A DNA stretch of 64,000 nt, taken from NCBI RefSeq assembly GCF_000196115.1, contig NC_005027.1, forward strand, positions 3,906,001-3,970,000, read 5' to 3'. The position numbers and the translations under genes were made by a program. Shown piece after piece: positions 56,896 to 64,000 of the stretch (positions are counted from its first letter, which is position 1; each line of letters starts with the position of its first letter). The stretch comes from Rhodopirellula baltica SH 1. Lineage in GTDB: Bacteria > Planctomycetota > Planctomycetia > Pirellulales > Pirellulaceae. The notes beneath the pieces are model-generated. The model saw nothing but the letters and a program-made list of their open reading frames with translations. It was not told where the DNA came from and ran no database searches.

Positions 56896-56978
56896 GATCT
56901 GTACTGGCCGAGCGGTCCAAGCTGATCTGCACAGGCCAATCTGCACAGGCCGATCTGTACTGGCCAATTTGCACAGGA
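56896..56978 (+). repeat. Tandem 14-bp repeats upstream of the S41 peptidase
   Basis: The unit [GA]ATCTG[CT]AC[AT]GGCC occurs at 56896-56909 and then four times head to tail at 56924-56978, the last copy degenerate (AATTTGCACAGGA). It lies 104-186 bases before the peptidase start, in its likely promoter region. It could be a regulatory site or simple slippage. Confidence 0.85.
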
Positions 56979-57018
56979 CGAGACGGAGCGGTCAGGACCA
57001 CATCCCGACGCAGGCACA

Positions 57019-58356
57019 TCAAACTCGATTGAGTTCCGTTGAGGCTTGCACCGCGGGCAAACAGACGCAAAAACGGGATCCTTCGCCGGGAGTGCTGGTG
57101 ACGGAAACGTCGCCCTGCTGGGCCTGCGTCAAATGCTTGACGATAGCGAGCCCCAACCCCGTGCCGCTCGTGCTGGATTCTTCGTTGCGACTGCCGCGAT
57201 AAAAACGCTCAAAGATGCGTTGCTGTTCAGAGTACGGAATACCAACACCGGTGTCCTCCACCACAAGAGCCCACTGATCGGTTTGTTCTACGATCGACAC
57301 CCGTATCTCTCCTCCCGATGGAGTGTAGCGCAGTGCGTTGCCGATCAAATTGTTGGCGATCGTCAGCGTCGCTTCTCGGTCCGCAATGATCTTGGCCTCA
57401 CCGGAAGGGACCTCTTGAATCAAATCCAACCCGTTCGCAGCGGCAACTGGTTCGTAGGTTCGAATTGCGTCAGAGACTATTTCGGACAATGAAACGCTGG
57501 ACAAATGAAGGTTGGCCGGTCCGGCCTGAGCGCGTGCCAATTGCATCATCTCGTGAACCAATCGTTCCAGCCGCAAGCATTGCGACATGATTTGTTGCAT
57601 GAAGTGCAACGCCGCATCGGGGTCGTCTTGCACGGCCAACTCGACCGTTTCGGCGTAGCCTTTGATGGCAGCCAACGGAGTTTTCAACTCATGTGATACG
57701 TTGGCGATGAATTCACGTCGCATCTCTTCAACGCGACGTGCTTCCGTTTCATCACGTAGCGACAACTGCAAATTTGGTTCTTCGCCGGTATCAATCAAAT
57801 CCACTCGAACACGCAGCGGACGCATGACACCTTGGTCATGCACCTCGACGGTGAATTCCTGCGGTTGTTGTTCTCGGACCGCCGAACGAATCGACGCCAA
57901 CAATTGCGGCACACGCACCAACTCGGTGAAACAACGCCCTAGCAAAGCGTCTCGTTTTTTCAGCCCCAGCAAACGGACCGCCGAGGGGTTGATCAGCAAC
58001 ACGGAAAAATCCTTTGCCAACACAATCACACCGTCACTGAGTTGCAACAGTGCGGAAGCATTTTGGCGAGTCTCCGCATGCAGACAACGCAGGCGTTCCT
58101 GCCACTTTTGAATTTCTTCGGTGCTGTCACGGACGTAGGCGGACACAGCATCATCTTGTTGCGAACTGTGCCAATGACGGAAAACCAATAACAATCCGAT
58201 CACCACCAAACTGACCAAACCCACCAACCAGGAAGACGCGTTGGCGACGACCAAAGCTAGAATCAGAACCATCCCAGCGACTGCGGGGCCGAATGATCGC
58301 AACGGTGGCTGCGAAAAGCAGATTGGAGAAGGTCGTAGTCGGGCGTCCTGGCTCAT
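57019..58356 (-). CDS. PhoR-like sensor histidine kinase
   Basis: This 445-aa kinase has two membrane segments (about 23-40 and 43-60), a PAS domain (about 105-205, with LLQLSDGVIVLAKDFSVLLINPSAVRLLG) and a HisKA domain with His222 in NVSHELKTPLAAIKGYAE. The ATPase domain has NLIGNALRYTP, VEDTGVGIP and GTGLGLAIV. This matches PhoR, which senses phosphate limitation, but the partner regulator (PhoB) is not in the window, so another signal is possible. It lies upstream of the S41 peptidase on the same strand, with 226 bp between them. Confidence 0.92.
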   Translation of the reverse strand: MSQDARLRPSPICFSQPPLRSFGPAVAGMVLILALVVANASSWLVGLVSLVVIGLLLVFRHWHSSQQDDAVSAYVRDSTEEIQKWQERLRCLHAETRQNASALLQLSDGVIVLAKDFSVLLINPSAVRLLGLKKRDALLGRCFTELVRVPQLLASIRSAVREQQPQEFTVEVHDQGVMRPLRVRVDLIDTGEEPNLQLSLRDETEARRVEEMRREFIANVSHELKTPLAAIKGYAETVELAVQDDPDAALHFMQQIMSQCLRLERLVHEMMQLARAQAGPANLHLSSVSLSEIVSDAIRTYEPVAAANGLDLIQEVPSGEAKIIADREATLTIANNLIGNALRYTPSGGEIRVSIVEQTDQWALVVEDTGVGIPYSEQQRIFERFYRGSRNEESSTSGTGLGLAIVKHLTQAQQGDVSVTSTPGEGSRFCVCLPAVQASTELNRV

Positions 58357-58556
58357 ACCGTCATTCGATTCGACAAAGAGAGGCGTAAGATCACGGGCTG
58401 GTTGTTTCTTCCACGGATTGCAGCCATGCTAATTTGAGTTGTCAGCTCAATTTCTCGCTCGTCATTCAGTGACCGCCCAATCGCTTCCGTCGAACGTTTG
58501 GCGTTCCAGTCTAACGTTTGGTTTTTCAAACAGTATCTCGCAAGATAGAATATTCG

Positions 58557-58904
58557 ATGAAGGTTTCTGAGGGGCAGCGAGGTTTGCGAACGGGAAACGA
58601 TCGAATTGATTCGCTTCCCGACGAAGCCGAGCGGATTGGTGCCAACTCGATGCCGCTGACCGATTTTGCGGGAGGCTGCCTGATGTCGCTCAGTTCGGTG
58701 GCTTTGTCGTGCGGGCTTTTATTGATCAATGGTGCCTTCGTGATGGCATGCTTGTCAGCTCTGAGTGCCGCCGGAGTGAGCTGGTTCCAAAGTGAGCAGG
58801 CCAGCCAATTCATTCTGTTCGGCGGTCCGGTCGCGTTGTTAATCATCCAGTGGATGATGTTGGACTACCTCCGCTTCCTTTGGCGTCGCCGCCAAGCGGG
58901 CTAG
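58557..58904 (+). CDS. Small membrane protein, unknown
   Basis: The ATG at 58557 gives 115 aa. The N-terminal ~35 residues are polar and charged. Two long hydrophobic segments follow (about 38-65 and 80-100), ending in a basic tail (LRFLWRRRQAG), which suggests both ends in the cytoplasm. A frame extension to 58518 is less likely. No family was recognised. It is divergent from the histidine kinase gene. Confidence 0.75.
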   Translation: MKVSEGQRGLRTGNDRIDSLPDEAERIGANSMPLTDFAGGCLMSLSSVALSCGLLLINGAFVMACLSALSAAGVSWFQSEQASQFILFGGPVALLIIQWMMLDYLRFLWRRRQAG

Positions 58905-59166
58905 GTCGTTGTGGCGAGTTCGGCCTCTATTACGGTTCAGTTGCGAGCGATTTGTCCGCTCGAGCGGTCCGTCTGTCCAGATCGTAGGGATTGGCAGGGT
59001 TTTGATATGGGCGGATGTTGTCTGGATCGACAGGAAAAGCTGTTACCGGTGACGTGATTTGCGTAAACTAGGAAACCTCTTCTGATTGATCGCCGCGCCA
59101 CTCTTCTGTGACGGTGCCCCGTTGACCGGACCGAAGTCCATCTCGAATTCCCACTCCCTGATACCG

Positions 59167-62100
59167 ATGGACCGGTACCCGGTCCAAATTGATGCGCGGG
59201 TCCCGGACACTGCTGCTCAGCGAGTTTGCTCTGCCGGCATCCACCCAGCGGGCATTCAATCACCGAGTGTCAAGATCAGCATGGCATTGGTGTGGTGTTT
59301 GCTCGTTGCGATTGGGCTAGCTTCTCAAGCCGTCGCGCAGCCACCTGGTACGATCCCCAAGCCGGACATTATTCGCGGAGATTCAGGCGGGATTGCTCCA
59401 GATGCATTCGTGTTCTTGGACGAATCCGGCACCCCCGTGGTCATTCCTCGGATGTCGTTTGAGGAGATCGATCGACTGCGACGTTTGGAACAGGGGATCC
59501 AGGTTCAGGATCGACGAGCAACGCTGCAGCGAATCAACTTGGTCGGATCGGTTCATGATCAGCGTGCCGAGTTTGAACTCGAATGCCACTTCGTCATCGA
59601 TCCACGGACCGTTCGGGAAGGCACATCGACACCCATCGTTTTAGATTTGGGTTTGAACGGATTTCACTTGTTGGAACCGGCGACGATCCAAAGGGTTGCC
59701 AACGAGGACGAGGCTGCTGGCGATGACGCCGACAGTGATGAGACCTCCGGCGAAGCGGACACCCAATCCGTGTCCGACACCGAACTCGCCCGCGCCTTTG
59801 TGAGAGTCGCTCAAAACAAAACGGCCACTCGTGATGAATTGCTCGATGCATCTTCGGCCGCAGCAACCAATGGCGGTGCCGCACTAGCAAATTCTTCTCG
59901 CGCAAACGCTGGCCTGAACTACGAGTTGGTTTTACCGGCGGAAGCCGCGTTGCCTGACCAACCGATCGACTGCATCTGCAAACTCAAAATGTCGACGCGA
60001 GTTCGCCGACTCGGTCCACTGACCAGCTTCCTTCCTCTGTCGTTACCGACCGTGCCGACGCGAGTGGAAGTATCCGTCGCTCCGCATCAGTCAGACGCCA
60101 CCGAAAATTCACCTCCGTTGATCACCGCCGAAATTGTCGGAAGCGGTCGCGAAGTGTTGCGGCAGTTGTCAAAACGCGAAACGGAGTCGGACGAGGAAAA
60201 TCGACAACGCTCACGTTTCGAAATCGATAGCCAAGGCGGCGAGTTCGCTTTCAAGTGGCAATGGCTGCCATCGGCGACCCAGGCCGCTCGTTTGCTCGAG
60301 ACGGAATCCAACGCGATTTTGCGTTGGGAGTCGCCCGCGGACCCTCCGAGCTTGCAGGTTCAGATGGTCGTTCGCAACCTGCGTGGGCAATTGGATGCGT
60401 TCGAAATCGAACTGCCCGAACAGGCGGTTTTGTTGGGCAGTCCAGAGGTTGCTATCAACGAAGACAGTCGCGACAGCACGTTGACACCCGATTCGGTTGG
60501 CGACGAAGTCACTGACACCGCTTTCGAATCCGGCAGCGCCATCGACGTTGCAGATTCAGGTTGGACGATGACACTACTCGGTGAGGACACCACCAACGAT
60601 TCCGAGTCAACGAGCGCAAATCAAGACGCAAAAGAAAACAGCTCGTCACCCACGCGTCGCGTTCGCTTCTCAACCGACCGAGCCGATGCGATGACGTCGA
60701 CGTCATTGGTTGAAGTCCGTTTGCAGTTGCGATTGCCCGTCCCCGAAGCGTCGGCCAACACGCCGTGGACGATGCAGTTGCCTCGTGTTCCTGACGCGAT
60801 CGGACAAAGAGGAACCGTGACCGTTGTCACCGCTGAGGATCACCGTCTTCGTTGGCGACCTCGTTTGGGCGTGGAGGCGATTGCTTCTGATGCAACATCG
60901 GTCAATGTCGGTGAACGAGCTCAAACGTTTCGATTCCTTCGTGATGCTTTTCAATTACCAGTTTGGTTGTCGGGCAAACAGCGACAGCAACGGCTGAAAA
61001 TCGCGATGGATCTCAGCATGACCAACCGGTTGGCTCTTTCCGTGATGACGGTCCAATCCAGCGGAGCGGGCATCGACCCTCAAGACATGCAACTGGATTT
61101 GAATGGATGGCAGCTGACTCATTTGACCGCCGACGACGAAGACGAAGAACTCGACATATCAATATCGGAGGGCTTGGTTCAGTGGCAGGCTGATGCGTCT
61201 GATGGCAAGTGGCCTCGCCAGTACATCATCACTTGCGAACGAGTCGTCACCGAACAGATGGTCGCGGAACCATTGACACTGACACTGCCGAAACTGCAAA
61301 CCAACGAATCGTCCAGCGCTGTCACGGAAGCAATTCTTCAGGTGACCGATGCCAAGCGTTTGCAATGGACGGTGGACCTTTCTCAAAGTGAAAACTTGCA
61401 ACGGATCAACAATGATTCGTCAAACCGTTTTCGCCTGCTGTCAGTTGATAGTCCTTGGAGCGTGACGGGCAACTTCACCGAACGTCCACTGCGTCTGAAT
61501 CTTTCGGGCGGCACATCGATGGACACGCAAGGCAATCAATGGGTCACCCAAACCCGTTGGACACTTACCACTGCCGTTGACCTGGAGGGCATCGTCCAAT
61601 TCGCTATCCCAACTCCGAATGCTCAAGCGGTCCAGTGGACATCGGTGGTCGATGGCGTTCCCGCGATGGTTCGCAAATCTGAATCGTCGACCAACTCCGA
61701 GAGCTGGACAACTTACGAAATTGTCACACCACGATTGTCGGTCGGCAGTCACGAGATCGAACTGGTTTCGCGGACGATGTTGCGTGACTTACTGAAGACA
61801 CCGGCAAACTCTGAAACGCTCATTCGAGCAGCCGCTGATGATCCGTCGTTGAATGCGACCGATGAAGTTTCCGAACAACCTCTCGCTGTGGAATCGGCGG
61901 AGGACGATGTTGATGCCCCATTGGATAACCTTCAGGATCCTGACTCATCGAACGATCGGATTTTGGCGGCGATCCCGTATCCGATCGCCGACCAAGTCAC
62001 ATTGGACTCCGATTACCTTTTGACCGTCCCAAACTCGGTCACCGATGGGGCCGGTCAGGTTTGGATGGTCACCGTCGGCGATGAACGATTGTTGTCGGGA

Positions 62101-63372
62101 ACAAGACTAAGCACGCCTGCGGGCACAAGTGTGGCTCCGATTCCAAGCAATGAATGGACACTCACATCCATTCCGGATGCACCGTTTAAATTGGAGTTCC
62201 ATCAGGAATCGTTGGAAGAGGCGCCCGTGCGAGTCACGCGTGCTCTGATACGCAGCCTTGTCGGGCAACGCACTCGTCATGAACAGTTGGTGGCAGTGGT
62301 CGAAGGTGGCGAGCAAATCACGATTGGATTCTCGCGGCCACTCAAAGCCATCCGGATTGAAACGCGTTTGAATGGCAACATTGTCGCAACGTCTCGAGGA
62401 CGCAGCGGTCTGCGAATTGACATGCCGACCACTCCCAGTTTGGCGGCATCTCAAGCGAGTGGCACCGAATCGCCATCGCGATTCCTGCTGGACATTCGAT
62501 TGTGGACGGAAACCGATTCCAGCCCATGGTGGACCAGCATTGAGCCCTTGATGAGGTTGCCGGTTGGGTCGGCACAAATCGACTGGCAGCTTTCCGTTCC
62601 CACAGACTCACACTTGTTTTGGGCTTCATCGTCCAGTGGACGATTGATGCGTTGGGAACGTGAGCAACTGCGTTTGTCACGGCAACCAATGGCCGACGAT
62701 GCCGAACTACTAGAATGGGTCACATTCCCATTCCAAAAGAACTCGACGTTGTTGGGTTCACTCAATGAGTCAACCACAAACTCCGCGTTCACCGTTCCCA
62801 GCAACCAATACCTTTTCTATTCCAGCGACCCTTACTCGTTTTCCGCCCTGACGGTTTCGCGAACGATGATGTGGTTGGCCGTTGGAAGCTTGTCACTGTT
62901 ACTCGCCGCATCAACTCAGTTGTTCCCGCGCAGCCGCCATCCTTTTGCGATTGTGTTGTTGGCGGTGGTTCTTGCGGGCGTTTTGGTTGCGGCTCCCGAT
63001 GGCGTGATTGTGACGGCTCAATTGATCATGATTTCACTGGTGTTAGTCGCGGTCTTCTACGCCATCTCGGCGTTGATTTCGCCGCCGGCCTCCGACCGTG
63101 TGTTGCAATCATCCGGTGCATCACGAGCGTCTGAGAAAATCCCACCGTTTGGTTCCACTCGAGTCAATCGCAAAGGCCAGGGTTCTTCGCCCGGCTCGCG
63201 ATCGATGATCAACGAGTCGGCAGGGACGCATGTTCCGGGTGGATCTTCCCGGCATCGTGGAGACTCCGGACAACGTTCAAACACGGAATCCGAACCTCGC
63301 CACAACCCTTCGGACGAAGGCTACGACGAAGAAGGAGCCACGGCGAGTCAATCACCAGGAACGTCCTCATGA
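59167..63372 (+). CDS. Large secreted/membrane protein of unknown function (about 1400 aa)
   Basis: The frame is open from 59086. The ATG at 59167 is listed, but an ATG at 59281 would put the signal peptide (MALVWCLLVAIGLASQAVAQ) at the very start. After it, PDIIRGDSGG...DAFVFLDESGTPVVIPRMSFEEID begins a long beta-rich extracellular region of ~1150 residues with acidic low-complexity linkers (e.g. near DEAAGDDADSDE). Phrases such as RRATLQRINLVGSVHDQRAEFELE repeat the pattern of planctomycete interface or export proteins. Near the C-terminus three hydrophobic segments (about 1233-1315) form a membrane anchor, followed by a polar, Ser/Arg-rich tail. The stop overlaps the next start (ATGA). No enzyme motif was found. 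Confidence 0.88.
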   Translation: MDRYPVQIDARVPDTAAQRVCSAGIHPAGIQSPSVKISMALVWCLLVAIGLASQAVAQPPGTIPKPDIIRGDSGGIAPDAFVFLDESGTPVVIPRMSFEEIDRLRRLEQGIQVQDRRATLQRINLVGSVHDQRAEFELECHFVIDPRTVREGTSTPIVLDLGLNGFHLLEPATIQRVANEDEAAGDDADSDETSGEADTQSVSDTELARAFVRVAQNKTATRDELLDASSAAATNGGAALANSSRANAGLNYELVLPAEAALPDQPIDCICKLKMSTRVRRLGPLTSFLPLSLPTVPTRVEVSVAPHQSDATENSPPLITAEIVGSGREVLRQLSKRETESDEENRQRSRFEIDSQGGEFAFKWQWLPSATQAARLLETESNAILRWESPADPPSLQVQMVVRNLRGQLDAFEIELPEQAVLLGSPEVAINEDSRDSTLTPDSVGDEVTDTAFESGSAIDVADSGWTMTLLGEDTTNDSESTSANQDAKENSSSPTRRVRFSTDRADAMTSTSLVEVRLQLRLPVPEASANTPWTMQLPRVPDAIGQRGTVTVVTAEDHRLRWRPRLGVEAIASDATSVNVGERAQTFRFLRDAFQLPVWLSGKQRQQRLKIAMDLSMTNRLALSVMTVQSSGAGIDPQDMQLDLNGWQLTHLTADDEDEELDISISEGLVQWQADASDGKWPRQYIITCERVVTEQMVAEPLTLTLPKLQTNESSSAVTEAILQVTDAKRLQWTVDLSQSENLQRINNDSSNRFRLLSVDSPWSVTGNFTERPLRLNLSGGTSMDTQGNQWVTQTRWTLTTAVDLEGIVQFAIPTPNAQAVQWTSVVDGVPAMVRKSESSTNSESWTTYEIVTPRLSVGSHEIELVSRTMLRDLLKTPANSETLIRAAADDPSLNATDEVSEQPLAVESAEDDVDAPLDNLQDPDSSNDRILAAIPYPIADQVTLDSDYLLTVPNSVTDGAGQVWMVTVGDERLLSGTRLSTPAGTSVAPIPSNEWTLTSIPDAPFKLEFHQESLEEAPVRVTRALIRSLVGQRTRHEQLVAVVEGGEQITIGFSRPLKAIRIETRLNGNIVATSRGRSGLRIDMPTTPSLAASQASGTESPSRFLLDIRLWTETDSSPWWTSIEPLMRLPVGSAQIDWQLSVPTDSHLFWASSSSGRLMRWEREQLRLSRQPMADDAELLEWVTFPFQKNSTLLGSLNESTTNSAFTVPSNQYLFYSSDPYSFSALTVSRTMMWLAVGSLSLLLAASTQLFPRSRHPFAIVLLAVVLAGVLVAAPDGVIVTAQLIMISLVLVAVFYAISALISPPASDRVLQSSGASRASEKIPPFGSTRVNRKGQGSSPGSRSMINESAGTHVPGGSSRHRGDSGQRSNTESEPRHNPSDEGYDEEGATASQSPGTSS

Positions 63373-64000
63373 CGCTGTCTCGATCAAACCGATCGACCTG
63401 GGTGATGTGGGTCGCCATTTGGTTCGTCACAACGTCGCTGGTAGTCAAAAGCGATGTCGCCGCGCAAGAAGCGGAAGCAACGACAGCTGAAACCAGCGAG
63501 GTGATTGAACCAACAACAGACGAACCAGCTACAGACGAAATTTCGGGTGCGGACGAATCAACCGTTGCCGGCGAAGTCGATGATTCCGAACCGGCCTCTC
63601 GCGAAGTCTCTGACAGGCTGTCTCAATGGGAAACGCTCGCTCAACAAGTTCGCGGCGATGATTCATTGCGTTGGATCGCCTTGTTCGGTTCTCAAATCGC
63701 AAGGCTCGTCCCAGACAACTTTCGGCCCGTCGCGGCCGACGAATTGAGCAATGCTCTTGGAGAAGCGGCCGAGGTCACTCCCGAAACATCCACCGATGAC
63801 ATTTTGCAGTGCGAGATGGTGGCGACCATCCGAAACGGATCTTTGATCAGCAACGCTAGCCGAATGTTGTTTTCGTCCCAAGCCAGCAGCGAACATCAGT
63901 TTGGCAATGTCAGCTTTGCCGTTTCCAGACTTCGCGAAATGGATGATGAATCTGGCGCCGAATCGGACACAAACGCCGTGTTCGAATCCGATGAATCGGG
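63369..64000 (+). CDS. Secreted protein, 3' end outside window
   Basis: This frame starts at an ATG overlapping the previous stop and stays open to the window edge, so at least 210 residues are visible. It begins MTLSRSNRSTWVMWVAIWFV with a signal peptide (about 10-33), then a Glu/Thr-rich acidic linker (33-75). A more ordinary domain follows: DRLSQWETLAQQVRGDDSLRWIALFGSQ and CEMVATIRNGSLISNASRMLFSS. The gene pairs with the large upstream protein and probably forms one extracytoplasmic complex with it. No family was recognised from this part. Confidence 0.85.
   Translation, partial: MTLSRSNRSTWVMWVAIWFVTTSLVVKSDVAAQEAEATTAETSEVIEPTTDEPATDEISGADESTVAGEVDDSEPASREVSDRLSQWETLAQQVRGDDSLRWIALFGSQIARLVPDNFRPVAADELSNALGEAAEVTPETSTDDILQCEMVATIRNGSLISNASRMLFSSQASSEHQFGNVSFAVSRLREMDDESGAESDTNAVFESDES

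Noticed and set aside
58937-59263. Short minus-strand frames before the 1401-aa protein gene
   Set aside because: They overlap the start of a strong + strand gene and resemble no protein.

Overview
The window looks like chromosomal DNA of a marine planctomycete, most likely Rhodopirellula. The signs are giant secreted proteins with GEVED and dockerin domains and the planctomycete N-terminal motif LERRELLA, many secreted proteins of unknown function, DUF3299 proteins, and small zinc-ribbon proteins. The assignment rests on recognised protein types; no database search was made.

Layout. 1-30541: two neighbouring giant surface proteins on the + strand. The first is cut by the window edge (2607 codons visible) and the second is 7538 aa. 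Each is followed by a convincing hairpin terminator. They share a module order and look like a tandem duplication. 30698-33296: proA and a lone fliM, closely spaced. 33501-41570: a small zinc-ribbon protein, then a + strand run of secreted proteins. Three of these are overlapping DegP/HtrA-like genes: the first keeps the catalytic triad and the next two have lost it. A lipase-like hydrolase follows. 41593-46408: minus-strand genes for peptidase T, two DUF3299 proteins, a sugar-phosphate-isomerase-like protein and a short-chain dehydrogenase.

46482-52646 is the most unusual region. On the minus strand a tyrosine recombinase (51300-52646) is followed by four small gene cassettes (51001 down to 49080). 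The cassettes are separated by attC-like sites of about 62-137 bp. In three of the four, the 10-12 bases at the cassette start are the exact complement of the bases at the start of that cassette's own attC. This is the signature of integron cassettes. The recombinase lacks the extra helix of classical IntI, carries a C-terminal extension of about 130 residues, and points the same way as the cassettes. One attC carries a 30-bp deletion scar. Beyond the last small cassette lies a 2.4-kb unit with a tyrosine recombinase and an IS91-type (HUH/Y2) transposase. Its ends carry the same kind of attC core boxes, so the transposon-like pair looks like a captured cassette or an element that recognises attC sites.

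53200-64000: a hypothetical protein, a CbiX-like chelatase, a heavy-metal-associated protein, an S41 (C-terminal processing) peptidase, a PhoR-like histidine kinase, a small membrane protein, and a 1401-aa secreted/membrane protein overlapping a further secreted protein cut by the window end. I saw no rRNA, tRNA or CRISPR. No promoter is claimed, because planctomycete promoter signals are too weak to call by eye.
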